Assembly: GCF_009720825.1 (NCBI RefSeq)
Contig: NZ_WNKY01000054.1
Coordinates: forward strand, 1 to 39,328
DNA from: Duganella radicis
GTDB taxonomy: Bacteria > Pseudomonadota > Gammaproteobacteria > Burkholderiales > Burkholderiaceae_D
DNA length: 39,328 nucleotides
Direction of reading: 5' to 3'
Shown: positions 6,822 to 15,545 of the stretch, piece after piece
How positions within the stretch are numbered: the first letter of the stretch is position 1
How the letters are laid out: each line of letters opens with the position of its first letter
The notes under the pieces: generated by a model
What the model saw: the letters and a program-made list of their open reading frames with translations, nothing else
Told to the model about the DNA's origin: nothing
The model's database searches: none
Translations under genes and position numbers: made by a program

Positions 6822-7447
6822 TGCGCGCGCGCCGCGGCCGCCCTCAGCGCCAGCGCGGCATCGCCGCCGTCGAGTTCGCGCTGCTGCTGCCGATCCTGCT
6901 GTTGCTGTTCATCGCCCTGATCGATGTGGCGCGCGCGCTGCAAGCCAATATGATCATCATCAACCTTGGCCGCGAGGGCGCCAACCTGGCCTCGCGCGGC
7001 AAGCTGCAACTGTCGGAAAACGCCCAGGCCATCATCGGCCAGTTGGCGGCCTCGGCGCCGCCGCTCGACATGACCAAGCTGGGCATGATCTACATCACCC
7101 GCATCATGGGCTCGACCAGCAACGGCGTCACCAAGAGCGTGGTGCTGGAGCAGTACCGCTGGGACGACAGCGTCAACAACCGCGGCTTCCGCGTCAGCGG
7201 CTATGGCCCCGGCAGCAAGATCTGGAGTTGCGGCAACTGGGCCAGCGGCACCGCCGGCACCTGCCTGGTCCCGAGCGGCAACAGCGCGCCCTCGGTGGCG
7301 CTGATGAGCGGCCAGTTGCTCGACGGCGAAGTGATCTACGTGGTGGAAGTGTTCTACAAGTTCAACATGCTGTTCCAGACCTTTAGCTTCGGCAGTTTCA
7401 GCACGCCGACGCTGGGCCCGGACTTTTACTCGATGACGGTATTCTGA
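6821..7447 (+). CDS. TadE/TadF-like minor pseudopilin
   Basis: 208 residues. N-terminus MRARRGRPQRQRG, then the pseudopilin helix IAAVEFALLLPILLLLFIAL (about 14-36) with the conserved Glu five residues after the processing Gly. The soluble part contains NLGREGANLASRG, the counterpart of the TadE EGAR motif, and several Cys residues in a GSKIWSCG...GTCLVPSG loop that may form a disulfide. It is translationally coupled to the preceding tadE and ends two bases before tadG. Whether it corresponds to TadF of Aggregatibacter is unclear. Confidence 0.88.
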   Translation: MRARRGRPQRQRGIAAVEFALLLPILLLLFIALIDVARALQANMIIINLGREGANLASRGKLQLSENAQAIIGQLAASAPPLDMTKLGMIYITRIMGSTSNGVTKSVVLEQYRWDDSVNNRGFRVSGYGPGSKIWSCGNWASGTAGTCLVPSGNSAPSVALMSGQLLDGEVIYVVEVFYKFNMLFQTFSFGSFSTPTLGPDFYSMTVF

Positions 7448-7449
7448 CC

Positions 7450-8832
7450 ATGCGCAACCGGCACAATTTGCACGCACAACGCGGCGGCATCACCGTGATG
7501 GTGGTGATTTCCCTGACCACCTTGCTGGCGGTGGTGGGGCTGGCCTTCAGCGCCGGCCTCAGTTACATGGTCAAGTCCAAACTGAACGCCGCCACCGACG
7601 CCGCCGGGCTGGCGGCCGCGCGCGCCATCAGCAACGGCGCCAATCAGACCGAGCAGATCGCCAACGCCAAGGCCGCCGGGCAGCGCTTCTTTGCCGCCAA
7701 CTTCCCGCCCAATTACCTGATGTCGACCGCCACCCTGAACGACATCAATGTGGTGTTCAACACCAGCGAGGTGACCATCACCGTCAGCGCCTCGGCCACC
7801 ATGCCGACCGCGTTGTTTGGTGGCTTCGCCACCGGCCCGCTGTCGCCGGGCGTGCTGACCGAAACCAGGCGCAAGGACCTGGACATGGTGGTGGTGCTGG
7901 ATACCTCGGGCTCGCTGTCCGGCTCGGCCGCCAATGTGCGCAGCTCGGCGCAGACCTTCCTCAACCAGTTCAACGTCGAGCGTGACCGCGTGGGCTTGCT
8001 GCACTTTTCCTACGGCGCGATTATCGACGACCCGATCCGTCCGATCGCGCGCGGCTTCGACCGCGCCAGCATGAACACCCACATCAAGGCCTACAGCTTC
8101 ACCGGTTCCACCGCCTCGCCGGAAGGCATGTACGCCGCGCGCGAGCAGATCAACAGCGTGCCGACCACCAACAACAACCGCTCCAACCTGCGGGTGATCG
8201 TGTTTTTCTCGGACGGCGCGCCCAACTCGTTCGGCACCACGCTCAAGTGGAACAGCAGCGGCGACTGCAAGGATAACAAGAACCTGCCGATCGCCGGCAC
8301 CATCGCCACCGATGACGATGGCTCGGGCACGCCGACCGGGCTGTATTATCTGGACCGGCAGTCGGACGACATCGGCGGCACCTGCACCCCGGCCGACCTC
8401 ACCAAGAAAGCGTCGGCCCTGCCGGACTGGTACAACGCCCACAACACCCAGACCAACACCTGGAACGACCCGGCGGCGCCGCGCGAATTTCCGATCGTGA
8501 CCGCCTCGCCGCGCGTGGTGACCAGCGACATCACCTACCGCAACGTCAACCGCGCCGCCCGCAACCTGGTGGAGGCGATGGCGGCCAAGTCGCGCGACGA
8601 GGGGATTTATGTGTTTACGCTGGGCTTGGGTTCGGCCCTGAAAGCCGGCACCGGCGCCGATGGGGAAAAGGGCGAGGACACCCTGAAATGCATGGCCAAC
8701 GCCACCGATGCGCCGGCGCGCTGCTTCAACGCCGCCAAGCCGGTCGGCGTGTACTGCTACGCCGCCACCCAGGCCGACCTGACGCCGTGCTTCTCCAAGC
8801 TGGCGTCGGCCATCCTGCGCATCTCGAAATGA
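7450..8832 (+). CDS. tadG: TadG-like protein with von Willebrand factor A domain
   Basis: 460 residues. The N-terminal Flp/TadG-type segment (about 1-65) has RGGITVMVVISLTTLLAVVG as membrane helix and KLNAATDAAGLAAARA, the hallmark of TadG/TadE-like N-termini. The vWA domain starts near 145 with a MIDAS motif DTSGSLS at 151-157. Later MIDAS elements include the Thr/Ser-rich loop SFTGSTASPEGMYAA and VIVFFSDGAPNS. Paired Cys residues in the C-terminal half suggest disulfides and an extracytoplasmic location. Last gene of the tadE operon; its stop is one base from the convergent gene at 8834. Known members are associated with Tad pilus assembly or surface adhesion; metal-dependent ligand binding is inferred. 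Confidence 0.9.
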   Translation: MRNRHNLHAQRGGITVMVVISLTTLLAVVGLAFSAGLSYMVKSKLNAATDAAGLAAARAISNGANQTEQIANAKAAGQRFFAANFPPNYLMSTATLNDINVVFNTSEVTITVSASATMPTALFGGFATGPLSPGVLTETRRKDLDMVVVLDTSGSLSGSAANVRSSAQTFLNQFNVERDRVGLLHFSYGAIIDDPIRPIARGFDRASMNTHIKAYSFTGSTASPEGMYAAREQINSVPTTNNNRSNLRVIVFFSDGAPNSFGTTLKWNSSGDCKDNKNLPIAGTIATDDDGSGTPTGLYYLDRQSDDIGGTCTPADLTKKASALPDWYNAHNTQTNTWNDPAAPREFPIVTASPRVVTSDITYRNVNRAARNLVEAMAAKSRDEGIYVFTLGLGSALKAGTGADGEKGEDTLKCMANATDAPARCFNAAKPVGVYCYAATQADLTPCFSKLASAILRISK

Positions 8833-8833
8833 G

Positions 8834-9490
8834 TTACTGCTTGCGCACGTAGGTGGTCAGTTCCCAGCTGTCGCGGTTGTACAGCCGGCCCTGCCAGTCG
8901 GTGTCGCGATAGTCCAGCTTGACGAAGTTGTTGATCTCGGGGACGAACCACACGGTCTCGGTCAGCTGGCCGCTGCCATTTTTGGTGAAGGCGTCCTCGG
9001 CGCTGTAGGTGGCTTCCACCACGATTTTCAGGGCGTCGAACTCGCCGGCCGGCACCCGTACTTTTTCCCAGTCCAGCACCTTGCCCTTGATGTGATAGCG
9101 CCAGTTCTTGCCCTGCTTGGGATTGTTGCCGGTGACGTCGCTGCTCCATTCCTTGCCCGGCGCCAGCGGGAAGGCGTAGCGCGCGAACGACGGTGCGAAG
9201 TGCATGCTGCCGCGGTCGATGGGGTTCATCTCCGGGCTGAACAACTGGGTCGAGAGCAGGGCGCCGCTGGCTGCGCGGCGGATGTCCACATGGACACCGG
9301 CCTCGTCGATGGCGGCCACCTCGATGCGGTTGACGTTGCCCTTGGCGCCTTTCCAGACATCGGTATATTGATACGTCCACGAATCGCCGATGGCCGGCGC
9401 CGGCGGCGGCACCGATTCATGGGTGCCCGCCCGCGCCAGCGCGCACGGCAGGATGAAACAGAGCACTGCAAACTTCCGTTTGATGGTCAT
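8834..9490 (-). CDS. Secreted protein of unknown function
   Basis: 218 residues with a signal peptide (MTIKRKFAVLCFILPCALARA, cleavage likely after ARA at 19-21). The mature protein begins with a Pro-rich spacer and GDSWTYQYTDVW, then beta-rich sequence with PLAPGKEWSSDV, VPAGEFDALKIVVEA and ETVWFVPEINNFVKLDYRD near the C-terminus. This pattern (an input size or property measure, then a W-F-x-P-E-I strand) recurs in small beta-sheet periplasmic proteins of betaproteobacteria, but I do not recognise a named function. Convergent with tadG and transcribed alone; ribosome binding site AAAGGAGA precedes the ATG. No catalytic motif seen. Confidence 0.75.
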   Translation of the reverse strand: MTIKRKFAVLCFILPCALARAGTHESVPPPAPAIGDSWTYQYTDVWKGAKGNVNRIEVAAIDEAGVHVDIRRAASGALLSTQLFSPEMNPIDRGSMHFAPSFARYAFPLAPGKEWSSDVTGNNPKQGKNWRYHIKGKVLDWEKVRVPAGEFDALKIVVEATYSAEDAFTKNGSGQLTETVWFVPEINNFVKLDYRDTDWQGRLYNRDSWELTTYVRKQ

Positions 9491-9568
9491 GCTGTCTCCT
9501 TTGTTGTGATTTGTGCATTGACTATATCGCCAACATTGAAAGAGTGCTAGCGGCAGTGCAGCAAAGTT

Positions 9569-10468
9569 TCACCAGCGCATGGCCTGGATAAAATCGACGA
9601 AGGCGCGCAAGGGCGCCGGCAGGTAGCGCCGGCCCGGGTAGTACAGCATCGGCCCCTCGAACGCCGGCCACCAGCGCTCCAGCACCGGCGTCAGTTCGCC
9701 ACGCTCGAACCAGGGCTGGAGCCAGTCTTCGAACAGATACACCAGCCCGGCGCCAGCCACCGCCGCCTCGACCTTCAGATCGGCCGCCGCGCCGAGGTTG
9801 ACGATCAGCGGGCCGTCCGGTTCGATCAGCACCTTCTTGCCTTTGTGCTCGAACTCCCACGGCGGCATGGCGCCGCTGGAGAAGCGGCCGCGCAGGCAGA
9901 TGTGGTGCAGCAGGTCCTGCGGCTTGTTCGGCGTGCCGTGCGCTTGCAGATAGGCCGGGGCGGCGGCCAGGGCGAAGCGCTGCCGGCGCGGGCCGATGGG
10001 CGTGGCCACCATGTCCTGCTCCATGCGCTCGCCGTAGCGGATGCCGGCGTCGCAGCCGCTGCGCAGCAGGTCGACGAAACTGTCGTCGACCATCACTTCC
10101 ACCGTGATGTCCGGATAGGCGCGGTGGAAGGCCGGCAGGATGCGCGGCAGCACCAGCTTCGATGCGCTGACCGGCACGTTCAACCGCAGCCGCCCGGCGG
10201 GGCGCTCGCGGAAGCCGTTGACCACGTCCAGCGCGGTTTCGACCGCGTCGAGCGCCGGCGTCAGTTGCTCCAGCAGGCGCTGGCCGGCGTCGGTGGCGGC
10301 CACGCTGCGGGTGGTCCGGTGCAGCAGGCGCACCCCCAGTCCCGCCTCCAGCCGCCGCACCGCCTCGCTCAGTTGCGAGGCGCTGCCGCCGGTCTTGCGC
10401 GCCGCTTCGCGAAAGCCGCCATGCCGCGCCACGGCGACGAATGCGCCCACGTCCTGTAAATCCGCCAT
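9569..10468 (-). CDS. LysR-family regulator, divergent to the YdbC-like reductase
   Basis: 299 residues. The N-terminal winged helix (about 1-60) has FVAVARHGGFREAARKTGG and SQLSEAVRRLEAGLGVRLLHRTTR; the substrate-binding domain (about 90-295) starts at GRLRLNVPVSASKLVLPRIL. This is the CrgA/DmlR-like subgroup common next to oxidoreductases. The start at 10468 follows AGGAC; upstream in-frame ATGs fall in the intergenic region. It is divergent from the aldo-keto reductase with 105 bases between, the classical arrangement for control of the neighbour and itself. The inducer is unknown. Confidence 0.9.
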   Translation of the reverse strand: MADLQDVGAFVAVARHGGFREAARKTGGSASQLSEAVRRLEAGLGVRLLHRTTRSVAATDAGQRLLEQLTPALDAVETALDVVNGFRERPAGRLRLNVPVSASKLVLPRILPAFHRAYPDITVEVMVDDSFVDLLRSGCDAGIRYGERMEQDMVATPIGPRRQRFALAAAPAYLQAHGTPNKPQDLLHHICLRGRFSSGAMPPWEFEHKGKKVLIEPDGPLIVNLGAAADLKVEAAVAGAGLVYLFEDWLQPWFERGELTPVLERWWPAFEGPMLYYPGRRYLPAPLRAFVDFIQAMRW

Positions 10469-10573
10469 GTCCGATTGTCCTGTTTTCAGCACAAGCTGTG
10501 CCATTGCCATGTATTGTCGCACAGCGCCTGGCCTCCTAGACTGTGCCCATCAACCCGTCTACAGGAGAAACAA

Positions 10574-11428
10574 ATGTCTACCTTCCAACTTGGTGACCTG
10601 ACCGTTAATCGCATGGGCTATGGCGCCATGCAGCTGGCCGGACCGCACGTGTTCGGTCCGCCGAAGAACCGCGAGGAGGCGCTGGCGGTGCTGCGCGAAG
10701 CGGTGGAGAGCGGCGTCAATCATATCGACACCAGCGACTTTTACGGCCCGCACATCACCAACCAGTTGATCCGCGAAGCGCTCCATCCTTACCGCGATGA
10801 TCTGACCATCGTCACCAAGGTCGGCGCGCTGCGCGGCGCCGATGCCGCCTGGCTGCCGGCGCAGTCGCCGCAGGCGCTGGAGGCGGCCGTGCACGACAAC
10901 CTGCGCAACCTGGGCCTCGATGTGCTGGATGTGGTCAACATGCGCCTGATGCTTGATGTGATGGGCCCGGCCGAAGGCGATATCGAGCCGCACATCACCG
11001 CGCTGGCCGGCTTGCAGCAGCGCGGCCTGATCCGCCATATCGGCCTCAGCAACGCCACCGCGCGGCAAGTCAGACAGGCGCGCGGCATCGCCAGCATCGT
11101 CTGCGTGCAGAACCAGTACAACCTGGTGCATCGCGGCGACGACGCGCTGATCGATGAACTGGCTGCGCAGGGCATCGCCTACACGCCGTTCTTCCCGCTG
11201 GGCGGGTTCTCGCCGCTGCAATCGGGCATCCTGGCCGAGGTGGCTGCCGAACTGGACGCCACGCCGATGCAGACCGCGCTGGCCTGGCTGCTGCAACGCG
11301 CGCCCAACATCCTGCTGATCCCCGGCACCTCGTCGCAGGCGCACCTGCGCCAGAACCTTGCAGCCGGCAAGCTGGTGCTGCCGGCGCAGGCGGTGCGGCG
11401 CTTGAATAGTGTGGTTACCTCGGCATAA
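10574..11428 (+). CDS. pdxI: YdbC/PdxI-like aldo-keto reductase (possible pyridoxal reductase)
   Basis: 284 residues, colinear with Escherichia coli YdbC (PdxI, an NADPH-dependent pyridoxal reductase) as I recall it: NRMGYGAMQLAGP, NHIDTSDFYGPHITNQLIRE (broken as IDTSDFYGPH and TNQLIREAL), VHDNLRNLGLDVLDVVN, GLSNATARQVRQA, FFPLGGFSPLQS and LLIPGTSSQAHLRQN. Catalytic residues D52, Y57 and K82 are present. The usual catalytic His position in DVVNMR holds a non-His residue, as in YdbC itself. A strong AGGAGA precedes the ATG. Monocistronic: divergent LysR regulator upstream, terminator 22 bases downstream. The substrate in this organism is not shown by the sequence; other small aldehydes are possible. 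Confidence 0.85.
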   Translation: MSTFQLGDLTVNRMGYGAMQLAGPHVFGPPKNREEALAVLREAVESGVNHIDTSDFYGPHITNQLIREALHPYRDDLTIVTKVGALRGADAAWLPAQSPQALEAAVHDNLRNLGLDVLDVVNMRLMLDVMGPAEGDIEPHITALAGLQQRGLIRHIGLSNATARQVRQARGIASIVCVQNQYNLVHRGDDALIDELAAQGIAYTPFFPLGGFSPLQSGILAEVAAELDATPMQTALAWLLQRAPNILLIPGTSSQAHLRQNLAAGKLVLPAQAVRRLNSVVTSA

Positions 11429-11509
11429 GAAAAGTCGTTTCATATCATGGGATGCGGCATGGTGGGCTGCCGCATCTTTTTTCTCATTTTTTGAAAAGTC
11501 GTTTTATAT
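11429..11509. repeat. 17-base direct repeat flanking a terminator
   Basis: GAAAAGTCGTTTCATAT at 11429-11445 recurs as GAAAAGTCGTTTTATAT at 11493-11509 (one mismatch), on either side of the hairpin terminator. The function is not evident; it may be a small duplication. Confidence 0.55.
11451..11482 (+). terminator. Terminator after the YdbC-like reductase
   Basis: GATGCGGCA (11451-11459) pairs with TGCCGCATC (11468-11476) around an 8-base loop and is followed by six T residues. It lies 22 bases after the reductase stop codon. Confidence 0.85.
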
Positions 11510-11563
11510 ACCGAAAAATATGATCTATCTATTTGAAAAATAACGAATAAATTTAAGTTATGT

Positions 11564-11607
11564 GTCTTATATAAGACTTGGTGCGACGCATCAGAATGGC
11601 CTACTAT
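11564..11607 (+). promoter_or_regulatory. Isocitrate lyase promoter with a perfect 14-base palindrome
   Basis: GTCTTATATAAGAC (11564-11577) is a perfect palindrome directly abutting a possible -35 TTGGTG (11578-11583), an 18-base spacer and a -10 TACTAT (11602-11607), 48 bases before the aceA ATG. The surrounding 130 bases are strikingly AT-rich for this genome. The palindrome is probably the operator of a dimeric regulator of acetate or glyoxylate metabolism; which family is not shown here. Confidence 0.6.
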
Positions 11608-11655
11608 TTAGTCATGCGGTTTAGCTTATTCGTGTTTTTACTTTAGGAGATCAAA

Positions 11656-13236
11656 ATGTCCCAATATCAAGACGACATCAAGGCAGTGGCAACGCTGAAA
11701 GAGCAACAAGGTGCGGCCTGGAACGCCATCAATCCCGAATCGGCTGCCCGCATGCGCGCGCAGAACAAATTCAAGACCGGCCTGGACATCGCCAGGTACA
11801 CCGCCAAGATCATGCGCGCCGACATGGAAGCCTATGACCAGGATCCGTCGAAATACACGCAGTCGCTGGGCTGCTGGCACGGTTTCATCGGCCAGCAGAA
11901 AATGATCTCGATCAAGAAGCACTTCAACAGCACCGACCGCCGCTACCTCTACCTGTCGGGCTGGATGGTGGCCGCGCTGCGCTCCGAGTTCGGCCCGCTG
12001 CCTGACCAGTCGATGCACGAAAAAACCGCCGTCTCGGCGCTGATCAAGGAGCTGTACACCTTCCTGCGCCAGGCCGATGCGCGCGAACTGGGCGGCCTGT
12101 TCCGCCAGCTGGACGCCGCCCCGGCCGCTGAAAAAGCCGCCATCCAGGCCAAGATCGACAATCACGTCACCCACGTGGTGCCGATCATCGCCGACATCGA
12201 CGCCGGCTTCGGCAACGCCGAGGCGACCTACCTGCTGGCCAAGCAGTTCATCGAGGCGGGCGCCTGCTGCATCCAGATCGAAAACCAGGTGTCGGACGAG
12301 AAGCAGTGCGGCCACCAGGACGGCAAGGTCACCGTGCCGCACGAGGACTTCCTGGCCAAGATCCGCGCCATCCGCTACGCCTTCCTGGAGCTGGGCGTGG
12401 ACGACGGCATCATCGTCGCCCGCACCGACTCGCTGGGCGCCGGCCTGACCAAGCAGATCGCCGTCACCACCACCCCGGGCGACCTGGGCGACCAGTACAA
12501 TTCCTTCCTGGATTGCGACGAAGTGTCGGCCGACGCGCTGGGCAATGGCGACGTCATCATCAAGCGCGACGGCAAGCTGCTGCGTCCGAAACGCCTGCCA
12601 AGCAATCTGTTCCAGTTCCGTCCGGGCACCGGCGAGGCGCGCTGCGTGCTGGACTGCATCACTTCGCTGCAAAACGGCGCCGACCTGCTGTGGATCGAAA
12701 CCGAGAAACCGCACATCGGCCAGATCGGCGGCATGGTCAGCGAGATCCGCAAGGTCATCCCGAACGCCAAGCTGGTGTACAACAACAGCCCGTCGTTCAA
12801 CTGGACCCTGAACTTCCGCCAGCAGGCTTACGACACGATGAAGGCCGCCGGCCAGGACGTGTCGAACTACGAGCGTTCGCAACTGATGAGCGTGGAGTAC
12901 GACGACACCGTGCTGGCCAAGGTGGCCGACGAGAAGATCCGCACCTTCCAGGCCGACGCCGCCCGCGAAGCCGGCATCTTCCATCACCTGATCACGCTGC
13001 CGACCTACCACACCGCCGCGCTGTCGACCGACAACCTGGCCAAGGACTACTTCGGCGACCAGGGCATGCTGGGCTATGTGGCGGGTGTGCAGCGCAAGGA
13101 AATCCGCCAGGGCATTGCCTGCGTCAAGCACCAGAACATGTCCGGCTCGGACATCGGCGACGACCACAAGGACTACTTCAGCGGCGAAGCGGCGCTGAAA
13201 GCGGCCGGCAAGGACAACACCATGAACCAGTTCTAA
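11656..13236 (+). CDS. aceA: Isocitrate lyase (glyoxylate shunt)
   Basis: 526 residues, the long Pseudomonas-like isocitrate lyase form rather than the approximately 430-residue E. coli type. It cleaves isocitrate to glyoxylate and succinate, letting cells grow on acetate and fatty acids. Signature KQCGH at 216-220 carries the catalytic Cys218. Other family blocks include PIIADIDAGFGNAEATYLLA, VPHEDFLAKIRA, IVARTDSLGA, LLWIETEKPHIGQI and NNSPSFNWTLNF. The start has GGAGA 8 bases upstream. Its own palindrome-containing promoter lies upstream and a terminator follows at 13258. Malate synthase is not in the window. Confidence 0.97.
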   Translation: MSQYQDDIKAVATLKEQQGAAWNAINPESAARMRAQNKFKTGLDIARYTAKIMRADMEAYDQDPSKYTQSLGCWHGFIGQQKMISIKKHFNSTDRRYLYLSGWMVAALRSEFGPLPDQSMHEKTAVSALIKELYTFLRQADARELGGLFRQLDAAPAAEKAAIQAKIDNHVTHVVPIIADIDAGFGNAEATYLLAKQFIEAGACCIQIENQVSDEKQCGHQDGKVTVPHEDFLAKIRAIRYAFLELGVDDGIIVARTDSLGAGLTKQIAVTTTPGDLGDQYNSFLDCDEVSADALGNGDVIIKRDGKLLRPKRLPSNLFQFRPGTGEARCVLDCITSLQNGADLLWIETEKPHIGQIGGMVSEIRKVIPNAKLVYNNSPSFNWTLNFRQQAYDTMKAAGQDVSNYERSQLMSVEYDDTVLAKVADEKIRTFQADAAREAGIFHHLITLPTYHTAALSTDNLAKDYFGDQGMLGYVAGVQRKEIRQGIACVKHQNMSGSDIGDDHKDYFSGEAALKAAGKDNTMNQF

Positions 13237-13257
13237 GCAGCAACATTGCACTGCAAC

Positions 13258-13285
13258 AAGCCCGCCACCCAGGCGGGCTTTTTTT
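13258..13285 (+). terminator. Terminator after aceA
   Basis: AAGCCCGCC (13258-13266) pairs with GGCGGGCTT (13272-13280) around a 5-base loop, with a continuing T-run to 13285. It lies 22 bases beyond the aceA stop. Confidence 0.93.
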
Positions 13286-13315
13286 GTTGTTTTGAGGTAA
13301 AAATTCTTATTTTTC

Positions 13316-13344
13316 TTGCACTCAAAATCAACCGATGGTATTGT
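13316..13344 (+). promoter_or_regulatory. Candidate sigma-70 promoter of the PEP-CTERM gene
   Basis: TTGCAC (13316-13321), exactly 17 bases, TATTGT (13339-13344), in AT-rich DNA between the aceA terminator and the PEP-CTERM gene; about 50 bases of leader would follow. Confidence 0.45.
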
Positions 13345-13401
13345 TACTCATCAAATAGGCGCAGTGATAATCTGCAACCCAACCACCAGACCGGAGAAAT
13401 T

Positions 13402-13983
13402 ATGTCTCTCAGCAAAACTTTCGTAGTCGGCCTCATGCTCGCAGCCACGGCGTCTTACGCTTCCGCAGCAAAAAATCCTGCTCCTGTCGTATCGTCGGGC
13501 TGGGTAGAGCTGACGGCACCAACCACTATCGCCCTGAGCGGCAGCGCAACCGGCTTCACCTACACCCCGACGGCCGCCACCGTTTTTGTGTATGACAGCG
13601 GCAACCCTGCGGGTGGCCAAGGCACGGACAAAATCGAAACGCTGGTGGAATCGCTGTTCAGCCTGCCGTCGACCGGCACCGGTTCGCTGAAGCTGACCGG
13701 CTTTGACGATCTGAGCAACGGTAAATCCGGCAGCTTTAACGTGACCTCCAGCTCCAGCTTCGACTATCTGGCCGTTCACTACGGCGGCGGCGAGCTGGTG
13801 TTCCACTGGAACACCCCGGTCGCGGCCAACTCGCTGTTCACCTTCACCGGCCTGCCGAACGGCATCAGCAACTACCGCGCCTTCTCGACCATTTCGGCCG
13901 TGCCTGAGCCATCGACCTACGGCATGCTGCTGGGCGGTCTGGCCCTGATGGGTGTGGTTGCCCGTCGCCGCGCCCGCAAGTAA
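13402..13983 (+). CDS. PEP-CTERM domain surface protein
   Basis: 193 residues. Signal peptide MSLSKTFVVGLMLAATASYA with cleavage near SAA; a beta-rich Ser/Thr/Gly middle with few charges (for example LSGSATGFTYTPTAATVFVY); and a C-terminal sorting signal consisting of VPEPSTYG, a membrane helix (MLLGGLALMGVVA) and the basic tail RRRARK. PEP-CTERM proteins are recognised and processed by an exosortase (EpsH/XrtA type) and are tied to extracellular polymer and biofilm formation; the exosortase is not in this window. GGAGA lies 7 bases before the ATG. Single gene between two terminators. Confidence 0.93.
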   Translation: MSLSKTFVVGLMLAATASYASAAKNPAPVVSSGWVELTAPTTIALSGSATGFTYTPTAATVFVYDSGNPAGGQGTDKIETLVESLFSLPSTGTGSLKLTGFDDLSNGKSGSFNVTSSSSFDYLAVHYGGGELVFHWNTPVAANSLFTFTGLPNGISNYRAFSTISAVPEPSTYGMLLGGLALMGVVARRRARK

Positions 13984-14002
13984 GCGCCGCGCGCTCAATA
14001 AC

Positions 14003-14029
14003 AAATGCCCGCTGAGCGGGCATTTTTTT
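14003..14029 (+). terminator. Terminator after the PEP-CTERM gene, possibly bidirectional
   Basis: AAATGCCCGC (14003-14012) and GCGGGCATTT (14016-14025) with a 3-base loop and seven T residues (14023-14029). It may also serve the convergent RNase G gene, whose stop is only six bases away, although only three T residues follow in that direction. Confidence 0.9.
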
Positions 14030-14034
14030 CGTCC

Positions 14035-15501
14035 TTACATCAGGATCACGTCGTACTGTTCCTGATGGTAGCTGTTCTCCACCTGGAGCGAAATCTTCTT
14101 GCCGATGAAGTCGCCCAGCATGGCGAGGTGTTGCGATTCCTCTTCCAGGAACATGTCCACCACCTCCTGCGAGGCCAGGATGCGGAATTCGCGCGGGTTG
14201 AACTGCTTGGCCTCGCGCAGCAGCTCGCGCAGGATTTCGTAGCAGATGGTGCGCGACGTCTTGACCTGGCCGCGGCCGTTGCAGGCCGGGCAGGGCTCGC
14301 ACAGGATGTGGGCCAGCGATTCGCGCGTGCGCTTGCGCGTCATCTCCACCAGTCCCAGCGCCGAGAAGCCGCTGACCGACACCTTGGTGCGGTCGCGCGA
14401 CAGCGCCTTCTTCAATTCCGTCAGCACCGCGTTGCGGTGCTCGGTGTTTTCCATGTCGATGAAGTCGAGGATGATGATGCCGCCCAGGTTGCGCAGCCGC
14501 AGCTGGCGCGCGATGGCGTGCGCCGCCTCCAGGTTGGTCTTGAAGATGGTGTCGGCGAAATTGCGCCCGCCGACAAAGCCGCCGGTGTTGACGTCGATGG
14601 TGGTCATGGCCTCGGTCTGGTCGACGATCAGGTAGCCGCCCGACTTGAGGTCGACGCGCCGGCCCAGCGCGCGCAGGATTTCCTCCTCCACGCCGTACAG
14701 GTCGAACAGCGGACGCTCGCCGGTGTAGTGATGAAGACGCGGCAGCACGCCCGGCGTGTAAGCCTTGCCGAATTCCTGCAAGTTGACGTAGTTCTCGCGC
14801 GAGTCGACCTGGATGGTGGCCGTCTCGTCGTGCACGAAGTCGCGCAGCACGCGCTGGGCCAGGCTCAGGTCCTGATGCAGCAGGGTGGTGGCCGGTTTGG
14901 TGCGGGCGCCATGGGTGATGGCGGCCCAGGTCTTGCGCAGGTATTCGATGTCGGCGGCGATGTCGGAATCGGACGCTTCCTCGGCCTGCGTGCGCACGAT
15001 GTAGCCGCCTTTTTCCTCCGGCGGCAGCAGGCTTTGCAGGCGCGTGCGCAGCGCTTCGCGGTCGGCTTCCTTTTCAATCTTTTGCGAGATGCCGATATGG
15101 CCGTCCTGCGGCAGGTAGACCAGCATGCGGCCGGCGATCGAAATCTGGGTCGACAGGCGCGCGCCCTTGGTGCCGATCGGGTCCTTGATGACCTGCACCG
15201 TCAGCACCTGGCCGTCGAACAGGATTTTCTCGATCGGCGTGGGCGCGGCGTTGTTGCCGCCGTCGTGGGGACGGGCTTCCCAGATGTCGGCCACGTGCAG
15301 GAAGGCCGCGCGTTCCAGGCCGATGTCGATAAAGGCCGACTGCATGCCGGGCAGCACGCGCACCACCTTGCCGGAATAGACGTTGCCGGCCAGTCCGCGC
15401 GTGAGGGTGCGTTCGATGTGGAGTTCCTGCACGGCGCCCTGCACGATGAGGGCGACGCGGGTTTCCTGCGGCGTGATATTGATCAGGATATCTTCATTCA
15501 T
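14035..15501 (-). CDS. rng: Ribonuclease G
   Basis: 488 residues, the same length as E. coli RNase G. Endoribonuclease of the RNase E/G family acting in 16S rRNA 5' maturation and mRNA decay. N-terminal MNEDILINITPQETRVAL, S1 domain (about 37-120, with GNVYSGKVVRVLPGMQSAFI), the catalytic core with VDQTEAMTTIDVNTGGF and LGGIIILDFIDM, and the Zn-link CEPCPACNGRG near 405. The start matches the family N-terminus; the longer upstream frame overlaps maf. It ends the minus-strand cluster beginning at yebC; 44 bases separate it from maf. Confidence 0.97.
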   Translation of the reverse strand: MNEDILINITPQETRVALIVQGAVQELHIERTLTRGLAGNVYSGKVVRVLPGMQSAFIDIGLERAAFLHVADIWEARPHDGGNNAAPTPIEKILFDGQVLTVQVIKDPIGTKGARLSTQISIAGRMLVYLPQDGHIGISQKIEKEADREALRTRLQSLLPPEEKGGYIVRTQAEEASDSDIAADIEYLRKTWAAITHGARTKPATTLLHQDLSLAQRVLRDFVHDETATIQVDSRENYVNLQEFGKAYTPGVLPRLHHYTGERPLFDLYGVEEEILRALGRRVDLKSGGYLIVDQTEAMTTIDVNTGGFVGGRNFADTIFKTNLEAAHAIARQLRLRNLGGIIILDFIDMENTEHRNAVLTELKKALSRDRTKVSVSGFSALGLVEMTRKRTRESLAHILCEPCPACNGRGQVKTSRTICYEILRELLREAKQFNPREFRILASQEVVDMFLEEESQHLAMLGDFIGKKISLQVENSYHQEQYDVILM

Positions 15502-15545
15502 GCCCCGATGATACACGGCCGAAGTCTGGCACGCCACCAAGGCGG

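Noticed and set aside
11638..13251. Long minus-strand open frame opposite aceA
   Set aside because: Antisense shadow of isocitrate lyase, with no family features.
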